A program made the translations under genes and the position numbers. The notes beneath the pieces are model-generated. The model ran no database searches. It was not told the origin of the DNA and saw only the letters and a program-made list of their open reading frames with translations. From Thiotrichales bacterium (GTDB taxonomy: Bacteria > Pseudomonadota > Gammaproteobacteria > Thiomicrospirales > Thiomicrospiraceae), in NCBI GenBank assembly GCA_027036095.1, contig JALVTA010000216.1:1-17538 (forward strand): a stretch of 17,538 nt of DNA, read 5' to 3'. Position 1 is the stretch's first letter; each line of letters opens with the position of its first letter. Below, piece by piece: positions 1 to 7,002 of this stretch.

Positions 1-446
1 GAGATTTCGGTGGGCAGGTCCTTCGGATAGCAGCGGATCTCCACGGAGGAGAGGAAGAAGGTCATGAAGCCACCCATCTTGACGCCGGGCGCCACATCCT
101 GGCCGACGAAGCGCAGCGGTACGCGCTTGCGGATCTTGCGGCTCTCGTCAATGCGCTGGAAGTCCACATGGGTGACGCGGCCGTTGACCTGATGGCGCTG
201 CACTTCCTTCAGCACCGCCTCTTCGGTGTCACCACCTTCCACCTCGATCTTGATGATGGTGTTGTACACCCGCGGATCTTCGATGGTGTGCTCGATGAAG
301 TTGCTCTCGATGGTGATCAGCACCGGCTCCTTGCCCGCGCCGTAGATGACGCCGGGCACCAGTCCCTGACGACGAAGGCGGCGGCTCGCACCCTTCCCTT
401 CGTCCGTGCGCTTGTGCACTTTCCAAACCGTATCGTATCCAGACAT
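1..446 (-). CDS. rplY: 50S ribosomal protein L25, long (Ctc/TL5) form, C-terminus cut by window edge
   Basis: This protein binds 5S rRNA in the central protuberance of the large ribosomal subunit. The gene runs leftward out of the window, and the first 148 residues are visible. The N-terminal L25 domain is recognisable by SRRLRRQGLVPGVIYG near residues 21-36 and by the HVDF segment. The reading frame continues past the ~95 residues of E. coli L25 into a second beta domain (VPLRFVG, then FLSSVEIRCYPKDLP), so this is the longer Ctc/TL5 type found in Pseudomonas and many other bacteria. The ATG at 444-446 follows a good Shine-Dalgarno (AGGAGA). The gene lies downstream of prs on the same strand, the usual prs-rplY-pth order; pth would lie beyond the left edge. 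A separate promoter candidate sits in the 163-bp gap before it. Confidence 0.95.
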   Translation of the reverse strand, partial: MSGYDTVWKVHKRTDEGKGASRRLRRQGLVPGVIYGAGKEPVLITIESNFIEHTIEDPRVYNTIIKIEVEGGDTEEAVLKEVQRHQVNGRVTHVDFQRIDESRKIRKRVPLRFVGQDVAPGVKMGGFMTFFLSSVEIRCYPKDLPTEI

Positions 447-533
447 GTCGTCTCTCCTGAAATTGTCATCTCACGCCGACTTGACCCGCGACCAGGCCCG
501 ACGGCGTCCTCCGCCCCGTGCGAAGGAAGGCGC

Positions 534-561
534 ATTATACTGATTTGCAAGGGGATTTCCA
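534..561 (-). promoter_or_regulatory. Candidate sigma-70 promoter for rplY
   Basis: On the minus strand a perfect -10 box TATAAT (534-539) is preceded at 16 bp by TGGAAA (556-561), which matches four of six bases of the -35 consensus. Transcription would start near 527, giving a leader of roughly 80 nt before rplY. The call rests on motif match and position only. Confidence 0.5.
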
Positions 562-581
562 GCCGGATCGCGGCAGATGGA

Positions 582-601
582 CGTCGGGCATGCGCCCGAC
601 G
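582..601 (-). terminator. Hairpin just downstream of prs, possible weak terminator or processing site
   Basis: A perfect 8-bp GC-rich stem (CGTCGGGC paired with GCCCGACG, 4-base loop) starts 8 bases after the prs stop codon. No T-tract follows on the minus strand, so it is not a canonical intrinsic terminator. It could slow RNA polymerase or protect the 3' end of the prs transcript. Confidence 0.4.
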
Positions 602-609
602 CAGACAGA

Positions 610-1572
610 TCAGCCCTTCCAGCCCATCAGGGCGGTGACGGACTCTTCCTGATTGACGCGGCGGATGGCCTCGCCAAGGATGTTGGCGATGGTGATCTGG
701 CGGATCTTGCCGCAGTCGCGCGCCGCCACACTCAGGGGAATGGAATCGGTGACCACCAGCTCCGTGAGCACGGAATTGCGGATGTTCTCCACCGCAGGGC
801 CGGACAGCACCGGATGGGTCACATAGGCGGAAACGCTTTTGGCGCCCCGCTCCATCAGCGCCGCGGCCCCCTTGCACAGGGTGCCGGCGGTGTCCACCAT
901 GTCATCGACGATGATGCAGTCGCGGCCCTCGATGTCGCCGATGACGTTCATCACCTCGGACACGTTGGCCTGCGGGCGGCGCTTGTCGATGATGGCCAGA
1001 TCCACATCCAACGCCTTGGCCACCGCGCGGGCACGCACCACCCCGCCCACGTCGGGCGAGACGATGACCACATTGTCCATCTGCTTGGTCTGGTGCATGT
1101 CCTGAATCAGGCAGGTGGAGCCGTAGATGTTGTCCACCGGAATGTCGAAGAAACCCTGGATCTGATCGGCGTGCAGATCCACGGTGATGACCCTGTCCGC
1201 GCCGGACACCGTGATGAAGTCGGCCGCCACCCGTGCTGTGATGGGCACCCGCGCCGAATGGGGTCGGCGGTCCTGCCGTGCGTAGCCGTAATAGGGAATC
1301 ACGGCGGTGATGCGTTTGGCGGAAGCGCGCCGCAGGGCGTCCAGCATGCAGCACAGTTCCATCAGATTGCCGGCCGGCTGGGGCGGGCAGGTGGGCTGCA
1401 CCACATAGACGTCACGCCCGCGCACGGATTCTTCGATCTCCACCATCACCTCGCCGTCGCTGAAGCGGCCGACCTTGGCTTTTCCGAGGGGAAGGTTCAG
1501 TGCGGATGCGATGCTTTCTGCAAGGGGAATATTGGCGTTGCCTGCGAACAGGGCTACGGAATTCTGCGCCAT
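610..1572 (-). CDS. prs: Ribose-phosphate pyrophosphokinase (PRPP synthase)
   Basis: This cytoplasmic enzyme transfers pyrophosphate from ATP to ribose 5-phosphate. The product, PRPP, feeds purine, pyrimidine, histidine, tryptophan and NAD synthesis. The 320 residues are close to the E. coli length of 315. Visible hallmarks are GRFSDGEV near the N-terminus, the ATP-binding flexible loop YGYARQDRR (95-103), DLHADQIQGFF with the conserved His134, SPDVGGVVRAR, KRRP, and the PRPP-binding loop VDDMVDTAGTL (222-232). The ATG at 1570-1572 has a GGGAG ribosome site about 10 nt upstream. The gene begins only 37 bp after the tRNA-Gln gene on the same strand and has no evident promoter of its own, so it is probably cotranscribed with the tRNA. 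The link to rplY downstream is the common gammaproteobacterial arrangement. Confidence 0.98.
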   Translation of the reverse strand: MAQNSVALFAGNANIPLAESIASALNLPLGKAKVGRFSDGEVMVEIEESVRGRDVYVVQPTCPPQPAGNLMELCCMLDALRRASAKRITAVIPYYGYARQDRRPHSARVPITARVAADFITVSGADRVITVDLHADQIQGFFDIPVDNIYGSTCLIQDMHQTKQMDNVVIVSPDVGGVVRARAVAKALDVDLAIIDKRRPQANVSEVMNVIGDIEGRDCIIVDDMVDTAGTLCKGAAALMERGAKSVSAYVTHPVLSGPAVENIRNSVLTELVVTDSIPLSVAARDCGKIRQITIANILGEAIRRVNQEESVTALMGWKG

Positions 1573-1609
1573 TGAAGGCTGTCTCCCAAAGGCAAGAATG
1601 CGGTAAGGA

Positions 1610-1684
1610 TGGCTGGGCCGGGAGGATTCGAACCTCCGAATGGCAGGACCAAAACCTGCTGCCTTACCACTTGGCGACGGCCCA
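1610..1684 (-). tRNA. tRNA-Gln (anticodon UUG)
   Basis: Read on the minus strand, this 75-nt segment folds as a complete cloverleaf. The acceptor stem begins TGGGCCG and closes with CGGCCCA, and the 3' CCA is encoded. The anticodon arm has a GCAGG/CCTGC stem around a TTTTGGT loop, giving anticodon TTG. The T arm carries GGTTCGAATCC. Layout and length match E. coli tRNA-Gln. It lies directly upstream of prs; tRNA-Gln before prs is also the Pseudomonas arrangement. Confidence 0.97.
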
Positions 1685-1702
1685 GAAATGAGACAGGTGC
1701 GT

Positions 1703-1730
1703 ATTATGCCGATCGGCTCGGGAAAATCAA
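1703..1730 (-). promoter_or_regulatory. Candidate sigma-70 promoter for tRNA-Gln and prs
   Basis: The minus strand has -35 TTGATT (1725-1730, four of six) and -10 CATAAT (1703-1708, five of six) with a 16-bp spacer. The -10 lies 18 bp before the mature tRNA 5' end, which gives a short leader for RNase P to remove. The -35 overlaps the hairpin at the end of the upstream lipoprotein gene. Confidence 0.6.
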
Positions 1731-1744
1731 GGGCGATTTTCCGA
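1718..1744 (-). terminator. Hairpin immediately after the TPR lipoprotein stop codon
   Basis: An 8-bp perfect stem (GGAAAATC at 1721-1728, GATTTTCC at 1735-1742, 6-base loop) extends to 10 pairs with one bulged G. It starts one base after the TAA stop at 1746-1748. It is AT-rich and has no clean T-run beyond it, so termination strength is uncertain. Confidence 0.45.
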
Positions 1745-1745
1745 A

Positions 1746-3476
1746 TTATTTCAGCTCGTCATTACGCAGCTGCCCCGCCTGTGCGGTTATTTTAAGCCAC
1801 AGGGTGCGCAGGCGCTCGGATTGTTTGAACAGTTTCTCGTAACGGCGGTGCAGGTCATCCAGCGCGGCGCGGTCGCCCCGGGCCGCCTCCACCTGCAGCA
1901 GATGGGCCAGCACCTCCTCGTCCGGCGTCTGGGCCAGCGCCCTGCGCAGCCATTTCGCCGCCTCGTCCAGCCGACCGCGGCGCCAGTAGTACCAGCCGAG
2001 TGAATCCTGAATGTAATAGGCATCCGGACGCAGCTTGAGAGCACGGCGGAGCAGCTTCTCCGCCTCGTCCAGATTGCGGTTGCGCTCCACGTAGAAATAG
2101 CCCAGCGCGTTGAGAGCGTCGGCATTGTCCGGCGCTAGCGTGAGCACATGCTCTAACACCCGCTCGTAGTCGTCCCACGCCTTGAGCTCGTAGAGCTCCG
2201 CCGACAGCTGCAGCAGCAGGTCCACGTCATCACCGATGAGCGCCTCCAGCCGCCGGGCTTCCGCCAACGCCTCGGCATCGCGCCCGCCGCGGCGCAGCAG
2301 CGCCACCCGGGCCAGCTTGAGCTTGAGCTTCGCCTGTGGCGTCTTGCCCTGGATGCTGTCCAGCAGCTTGAGCGCCGGCGGCAGCCCCTTGAGGCGGCGC
2401 ACGATATCCACCAAGCGCAGGTAGGCGTCCAGCTGGAACTTGGGATGGTTCACCTGCTGATACCAGGCGGCTGCCTCCTGCAGTCGCCCCGCCCTTTCCG
2501 CCAGACGTCCCAGATAGTAGAGGGCGGTGGGACGGGTGATGGGATTCTTCAGCAGCGCCCTGAACTGCTTGCCGGCCGAGTCGTCCTCACCCCGCTCGAA
2601 CGCCAGCAACGCAAGCGCCAGCCGGGCCAGATCCGCGTCCGGCTTGATCCTGAGCACCTGCCGAAAGCGCGCCTCGGCACCTTTGAAGTCCCCCTGCTCC
2701 ACCTGCAGGCGGGCCACTTCCGCCTGCAGCTGCCAGTTGTCCGGATGCCGGTCTGCGTAGGGCTTGAGCCGCGCCAGCCCCGCCTGTGCCTGATTGAGCG
2801 CCAGATAGGTCTTGGCCAGCCAGGGATAGATCAGCGCCGGATCCCCGCCCCGCTTCAGCGCCCGCTCGAAGGCCGCCAGCGCCGCTCGGGGCCGCTCTCT
2901 TTCCAGCAGCACCTGTCCCCGGGCGAACGCCACCGCCCAGGTGTCGTGCCGTCGGCCCAGCGCGTCCAGAAAGGCCAGCGCCTGCTTGAGCGGCACGGCA
3001 CCGGCCAGCCTTTCCGCCGCCAGCTGCAGGTCCTGCTCCAGCGGCTCGGGCGTCACCTGCTGATACTGCTCGAACACCTGCACGGCGGTGTCCACCTCGC
3101 CCTGGCGCAGGGCCAGCAGCCACAGGGCGCGCAGCGGCACGGGGTTGCGCGGCTCCAGCCGGTGCCACAGGTCGGAGGCGGCGCGGATGCGCTCGAGGTC
3201 GTAGGTCTGCATGGAAATCTGGAACAGCCGCCGGGCCAGTTCCACATCGCCGGTGCGCGCCACCAGCGGCCTGAGCAGGTCGAAGGCGCCCGCATATTCG
3301 CCCCGCTGGGCCATCAGCTCGGCGACGAGCACCTGATAGAGCGCCTCGCCCCCCTCTGCGCGGCTGGTGGACGCCGCAGGCGACGCCGGCTGCAGCGCCT
3401 GCTTGAGCGGGGCGCAGGCGCCGAGCATGAGTGCAAAAATGGTGAACGATAACGTGCGTCTGGCCGTGCCTTTCAT
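1746..3476 (-). CDS. TPR-repeat outer-membrane lipoprotein (LbcA / PA4667-like)
   Basis: This is a predicted lipoprotein of 576 residues. A basic N-terminus and hydrophobic stretch end in the lipobox LGAC, with the lipidated Cys at residue 21 and Ala at +2, which is consistent with sorting to the outer membrane. The rest is a helical superhelix of tetratricopeptide repeats, clearest at YYLGRLAERAGRLQEAAAWY and in the C-terminal run NALGYFYVERNRNLDEAEKLL / DSLGWYYWRRGRLDEAAKWL. Position (divergent from hemA, upstream of tRNA-Gln-prs) and architecture match the Pseudomonas protein PA4667, described as LbcA, which brings substrates to the periplasmic protease CtpA. Orthology is inferred, so no symbol is assigned. 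The usual downstream neighbours lolB and ispE are missing. The ATG at 3474-3476 gives a proper signal peptide, although the ribosome site is weak. Confidence 0.88.
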   Translation of the reverse strand: MKGTARRTLSFTIFALMLGACAPLKQALQPASPAASTSRAEGGEALYQVLVAELMAQRGEYAGAFDLLRPLVARTGDVELARRLFQISMQTYDLERIRAASDLWHRLEPRNPVPLRALWLLALRQGEVDTAVQVFEQYQQVTPEPLEQDLQLAAERLAGAVPLKQALAFLDALGRRHDTWAVAFARGQVLLERERPRAALAAFERALKRGGDPALIYPWLAKTYLALNQAQAGLARLKPYADRHPDNWQLQAEVARLQVEQGDFKGAEARFRQVLRIKPDADLARLALALLAFERGEDDSAGKQFRALLKNPITRPTALYYLGRLAERAGRLQEAAAWYQQVNHPKFQLDAYLRLVDIVRRLKGLPPALKLLDSIQGKTPQAKLKLKLARVALLRRGGRDAEALAEARRLEALIGDDVDLLLQLSAELYELKAWDDYERVLEHVLTLAPDNADALNALGYFYVERNRNLDEAEKLLRRALKLRPDAYYIQDSLGWYYWRRGRLDEAAKWLRRALAQTPDEEVLAHLLQVEAARGDRAALDDLHRRYEKLFKQSERLRTLWLKITAQAGQLRNDELK

Positions 3477-3535
3477 AGAGGGGCATCATACTGCATTGCC
3501 GGCGCGGGCGGTAGCCGCCTGCGGGGTGGGACAGG

Positions 3536-3544
3536 TGCTATAAT
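3536..3544 (+). promoter_or_regulatory. Extended -10 promoter for the hemA operon
   Basis: The plus strand has TGC followed by a perfect TATAAT (3539-3544), an extended -10 element (TGn-TATAAT). No recognisable -35 lies at 16-18 bp, which is acceptable for this promoter class. Transcription would start near 3551, leaving about 32 nt of leader before the hemA ATG at 3583. Confidence 0.65.
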
Positions 3545-3582
3545 TGGCCGTTTTCAAACGGTTACGAGCGACGCACGCCGGC

Positions 3583-4854
3583 ATGAATCTCTCCGTCATT
3601 GGCCTGAACCACACCACGGCGCCTGTGGCCCTGCGCGAGCAGGTGGCCTTCGGCGCCGGGACGCTGGCAGAGGCGCTGCGCGCGCTCAACGGTGTGGCAG
3701 GCGTGCAGGAGTGCATGATCCTCTCCACCTGCAACCGCACCGAACTGCATCTGAGCACCGCCGACGGCGAGCTGACGCCGGTCATCGACTGGCTGCACCG
3801 CCGCTTCGAGCTGGAGGCGGATACGCTCACCCCCTACCTTTATCAGCACCACGGCGAGGCGGCGGTGCGCCATATCATGGCGGTGGCCTGCGGCCTCAAC
3901 TCGCTGGTGCTGGGCGAGCCGCAGATTCTCGGCCAGCTCAAGGACGCCTGGCGGGCGGGCCGGCAGGCCGGCACCGTGCGCCGCACGCTGGAAGTGCTCA
4001 TGCAGCAGGTGTTCGCCACCGCCAAGAAGGTGCGCACCGAAACCGCCATCGGCCAGAACGCCGTCTCCGTGGCCTTCGCCGCCGTGTCACTGGCGCGGCA
4101 GTTCTTCGGCGACCTGCGCGACTACACCGCCCTGCTGCTGGGCGCCGGCGAGACCATCCAGCTGGCCGCCCGCCATCTGAAGGAGGCCGGCATCGGCCAC
4201 CAGATCATCGCCAACCGCACCTTCGAGCGCGCCCACGCCCTGGCCCACGAGGTGGGCGGATTCGCCATCGAGCTGGACGAGATCGACGCCCACCTGCATG
4301 ATGCCGACCTCATCATCGCCTCCACCGGCGCGCCGCACACCCTCATCGACGCCCAACAGCTGCGCACGGCGCTTGAGCGGCGGCGCCACGCCCCCATTCT
4401 GGCCATCGACATCGCCGTGCCGCGGGACATCGATCCCGCCGCCGGCGCACTGGACGACTGCTACCTCTACACGGTGGACGACCTGCAGGCGATCATCGAG
4501 CAGAACAAGGAAAAGCGCGCCGAGGCGGCGGAAGCGGCGCGAACGCTCATCGAGGCCGACGCCGAGCGGGTCATGGCCCGCTTCCGCACCATGGCCGCCG
4601 CCGCGCCGGTGATCCACGCCTTCCGCCAGCGCGCCGAGGCCACTGCCCAACAGGCGCTGGACGACGCCCTGCGCCGCCTGCGCGCCGGCCACGATCCGGA
4701 GCAGGTGCTCACCCGGCTGAGCACTCAGCTCACCCACAAGCTCATTCATCACCCCACCGTGGCCCTGCGGGAAGTGGGCGAGACCGGTGATGTGAGCCAG
4801 CTGCGCATGGCCGCCCGCCTGCTCGGCCTGCCCATGGAGGAGGACGACGCGTGA
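3583..4854 (+). CDS. hemA: Glutamyl-tRNA reductase
   Basis: This enzyme reduces glutamyl-tRNA(Glu) with NADPH to glutamate-1-semialdehyde, the committed step of C5-pathway tetrapyrrole synthesis. The 423 residues fit the family. The N-terminus MNLSVIGLNHTTAPVALRE is diagnostic and fixes the start at the ATG at 3583; an in-frame TTG at 3544 lies inside the promoter and is rejected. The catalytic Cys50 is in LSTCNRTELH, exactly where E. coli has it. LVLGEPQILGQLKDAW and the NADPH-binding LLLGAGE follow, and the C-terminal dimerisation helices are complete. It is the first gene of hemA-prfA-prmC-moeB. Its stop shares bases with the prfA GTG start (GTGA overlap at 4851-4854), so translation is probably coupled. 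Confidence 0.97.
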   Translation: MNLSVIGLNHTTAPVALREQVAFGAGTLAEALRALNGVAGVQECMILSTCNRTELHLSTADGELTPVIDWLHRRFELEADTLTPYLYQHHGEAAVRHIMAVACGLNSLVLGEPQILGQLKDAWRAGRQAGTVRRTLEVLMQQVFATAKKVRTETAIGQNAVSVAFAAVSLARQFFGDLRDYTALLLGAGETIQLAARHLKEAGIGHQIIANRTFERAHALAHEVGGFAIELDEIDAHLHDADLIIASTGAPHTLIDAQQLRTALERRRHAPILAIDIAVPRDIDPAAGALDDCYLYTVDDLQAIIEQNKEKRAEAAEAARTLIEADAERVMARFRTMAAAAPVIHAFRQRAEATAQQALDDALRRLRAGHDPEQVLTRLSTQLTHKLIHHPTVALREVGETGDVSQLRMAARLLGLPMEEDDA

Positions 4855-5939
4855 AGCCCCGCCTGCGCCAACGGATGGACACCCTGCTGGAGCGGCTGGA
4901 GGAACTGGAAGGCCTGCTGGCCGACCCGGCGGTCATCGGCGACCAGAAGAAATTTATGGCCCTGTCCAAGGAACACGCCCAGCTTACCCCCGTGGCGGAG
5001 GCGTGGCGGGCCTACCAGCAGGCGGAGGCAGACCGCGACGAGGCCCGCTCACTGATCGACAGCGGCGATGCGGAGATGGCCGAGCTGGGCCGTGAGGCGC
5101 TGGCCGAGGTGGAGCGTCAGCTGAGCGAACTGGAACGGCAACTCAACATCTTGCTGCTGCCGAAGGACCCCAACGACCAGGCCGACGTCTTTCTGGAAAT
5201 CCGCGCCGGCACCGGCGGCGACGAGGCGGCCCTGTTCGCCGGTGACCTGTTCCGCATGTACAGCCGCTACGCCGAGCGGCGCGGCTGGCGGGTGGAAGTG
5301 CTCAACCAGAATCCGGGTGAGCACGGCGGGTTCAAGGAGATCATCGCCCGGGTCAGCGGCGAGGATGTCTACGCCCGACTGAAGTTCGAGTCTGGCGCCC
5401 ACCGGGTGCAGCGGGTGCCGGAGACCGAAACCCAGGGACGCATCCACACCTCCGCCGCCACCGTGGCCGTCATGCCGGAGATTGCCGACGACGGCGAGAT
5501 CGAAATCAGCAAGGCGGACGTGCGCGAGGACACCTTCCGCGCCTCCGGCGCCGGTGGCCAGCACGTCAACAAGACCGACTCCGCCATCCGTCTGACCCAC
5601 CTGCCCACCGGCGTGGTGGTGGAGTGTCAGGACGAACGCTCCCAGCACAAGAACCGCGCCCGCGCCTGGGCGCTGCTGCGTGCCCGGCTGGCCGAGATGG
5701 AGCGGGCCCGCCGCCAGGCGGAAGAAGCCGCCACCCGCAAGTCGCTGGTGGGCAGCGGCGACCGCTCCGAACGCATCCGCACCTACAACTTCCCCCAGGG
5801 GCGCGTCACCGACCACCGCATCAACCTCACCCTCTACAAGCTCGACAGCGTGCTGGAAGGGGATCTGGACCCGGTCATCGAACCGCTGCTGCAGGAGCAT
5901 CAGGCCGAACAGCTGGCCCGCCTCAATGAAGATCTGTGA
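4851..5939 (+). CDS. prfA: Peptide chain release factor 1 (RF1)
   Basis: RF1 reads UAA and UAG stop codons and triggers peptide release. The 362 residues are the normal length. The codon-recognition PxT tripeptide is PET (190-192) in RVPETETQGRIHTSAATVAVMPE, a common RF1 variant (PAT in E. coli). The catalytic GGQ is at 235-237 in SGAGGQHVNKTDSAIR. ECQDERSQHKN and NFPQGRVTDHRINLTLY complete the class I signature, and the PxT rather than SPF motif separates it from RF2. The start is GTG at 4851, four bases before the end of hemA, with a strong GGAGGAGG Shine-Dalgarno inside the hemA 3' end; the resulting MKP N-terminus matches E. coli RF1. Its 3' end overlaps prmC, whose product methylates the Gln of the GGQ motif. 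Confidence 0.98.
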   Translation: MKPRLRQRMDTLLERLEELEGLLADPAVIGDQKKFMALSKEHAQLTPVAEAWRAYQQAEADRDEARSLIDSGDAEMAELGREALAEVERQLSELERQLNILLLPKDPNDQADVFLEIRAGTGGDEAALFAGDLFRMYSRYAERRGWRVEVLNQNPGEHGGFKEIIARVSGEDVYARLKFESGAHRVQRVPETETQGRIHTSAATVAVMPEIADDGEIEISKADVREDTFRASGAGGQHVNKTDSAIRLTHLPTGVVVECQDERSQHKNRARAWALLRARLAEMERARRQAEEAATRKSLVGSGDRSERIRTYNFPQGRVTDHRINLTLYKLDSVLEGDLDPVIEPLLQEHQAEQLARLNEDL

Positions 5940-7002
5940 CGCCCTCGCCCACGGCGCCCGCCGCCTGCGCGCCCATGATCCCCGCCCGGAGGCCACCGTC
6001 CGCGCCCTGCTGGCCCATGTGCTGGACCGCCCGGAAAGCTGGCTCTGGGCCCACGACGATACACCGCTGACAGACGAGGCACAGGCCCGCTATGAGACGC
6101 TGCTGGACCGCTGCGCCGCAGGCGAACCGCTCGCCTACCTGCTGGGCTGGCAGCCCTTCCGCCAGCTCAGCCTCAGGGTGACGCCCGATGTGCTCATTCC
6201 CCGCCCGGAAACCGAGTTTCTGGTGGATCTGGCGCTGGAAAAGGGCGATGCGCTGGCAAAAACGCACACCGCCGCCGGCGCGCCCGGCGGCGACCCCGCA
6301 AAATTGGGGGAGACCCCGTCAGAAAGGCCGAAAAACGCGCCCGAACCGGCATTTTTGCGCCACGCAACCGGCCGCCCGGACAACGATCCGGTAAAAATGG
6401 GGGAGGCCCCGTCCTGGACGGCACAAAACGGCTCTGAGGCCGCCTTTTGGACACACACCGCCGGCGCGCCAGCGGATGACCGCCAAAATTCAGGGGAGAC
6501 CCCGTTGCGGGTGGCCGATCTGGGCACCGGCTCCGGTGCCATCGCCCTGGCCATCAAATCGGAGCGTCCCCGCTGGCGGGTCACCGCCACCGATCTGAGC
6601 GAAACCGCGCTGGCGGTGGCCCGGCGCAACGCCCGCGCACACGGGCTGGCGGTGGACTTCCGCCACGGCCGCTGGTTCGAGCCGCTCGCCGGCGAACAGT
6701 ATCACCTGATTGTCAGCAACCCGCCCTACATCGACCCGACCGACTCCCATCTGGCCGGCGCCATCCGCTTCGAGCCGCGCGGTGCGCTGGTGGCGGACGA
6801 TCAGGGGCTGGCCGACCTGTTCCACATCATCGATCACGCGCCGGATTTTCTCGTGCCGGGCGGCTGGCTGCTGCTGGAACACGGCTATAATCAGGCAGAC
6901 GCCGTGTGCCGGCGCCTGCACCGACGCGGCTTCGACGCCGTGGCCTGGCACGCGGATCCCTTCGGCAACCCAAGAGTGAGCCTCGGACAATGGAATCCCT
7001 GA
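5926..7002 (+). CDS. prmC: Release factor glutamine N5-methyltransferase PrmC (HemK) with an 80-residue repeat insertion
   Basis: PrmC methylates the GGQ glutamine of RF1 and RF2 using S-adenosylmethionine. The N-terminal helical domain (about residues 1-75) and LIPRPETEFLVDLAL (90-104) are normal, then SAM motif I DLGTGSGA (198-205) and the substrate-binding NPPY (265-268) follow. The protein has 358 residues against 277 in E. coli. The excess is a block at residues 114-193 made of about 2.6 copies of a 31-codon repeat, placed in the loop before the first strand of the methyltransferase fold; removing it leaves 278 residues. The frame stays open and both flanking halves are intact, so the gene is probably functional. 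The ATG at 5926 overlaps prfA by 14 nt and has no clear Shine-Dalgarno, suggesting translational coupling. The 3' end overlaps moeB by 13 nt. Confidence 0.95.
   Translation: MKICDALAHGARRLRAHDPRPEATVRALLAHVLDRPESWLWAHDDTPLTDEAQARYETLLDRCAAGEPLAYLLGWQPFRQLSLRVTPDVLIPRPETEFLVDLALEKGDALAKTHTAAGAPGGDPAKLGETPSERPKNAPEPAFLRHATGRPDNDPVKMGEAPSWTAQNGSEAAFWTHTAGAPADDRQNSGETPLRVADLGTGSGAIALAIKSERPRWRVTATDLSETALAVARRNARAHGLAVDFRHGRWFEPLAGEQYHLIVSNPPYIDPTDSHLAGAIRFEPRGALVADDQGLADLFHIIDHAPDFLVPGGWLLLEHGYNQADAVCRRLHRRGFDAVAWHADPFGNPRVSLGQWNP
6265..6504 (+). repeat. In-frame tandem 93-bp (31-codon) repeat inserted in prmC, about 2.6 copies
   Basis: Three units are visible: 6265-6360 (96 bp, one extra GCC codon), 6361-6453 (93 bp) and 6454-6504 (51 bp, partial). 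Each begins with a CAC codon (HTAAGAP, HATGRP, HTAGAP). Each has a conserved core of an A-run followed by GGGGAGRCCCCGT, encoding G-E-T/A-P. The A between the G and C runs recurs at 6311, 6404 and 6497, exactly 93 bp apart. Units 1 and 3 nearly share a 17-bp start that includes GGCGCGCC. The core can form a small GGGG/CCCC hairpin. The insert has more A and T runs than the flanking prmC sequence. The same stretch is also open on the minus strand, where it shows a repeated G-x-SP pattern. Confidence 0.85.

Noticed and set aside
582..601. Strong intrinsic terminator after prs
   Set aside because: The stem is perfect but no T-run follows, so it is listed only as a hairpin with possible weak termination or processing.
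3485..3490. TATGAT as a -10 box for the TPR lipoprotein gene
   Set aside because: It would place the transcript start within a few bases of the ATG, and no -35 supports it. The true promoter may lie further into the hemA leader.
3544..3582. TTG start 13 codons upstream of hemA
   Set aside because: It falls on the -10 box, and the conserved GluTR N-terminus begins at the ATG at 3583.
5680..5925. Upstream extension of prmC inside prfA
   Set aside because: The in-frame stretch before 5926 is a shadow of prfA. The PrmC family N-terminus begins at the ATG at 5926.
6135..6629. Minus-strand frame across the prmC insertion as a separate gene
   Set aside because: It has no ribosome site or domain and extends into conserved prmC sequence. 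The openness on the minus strand is noted only as a property of the repeat.
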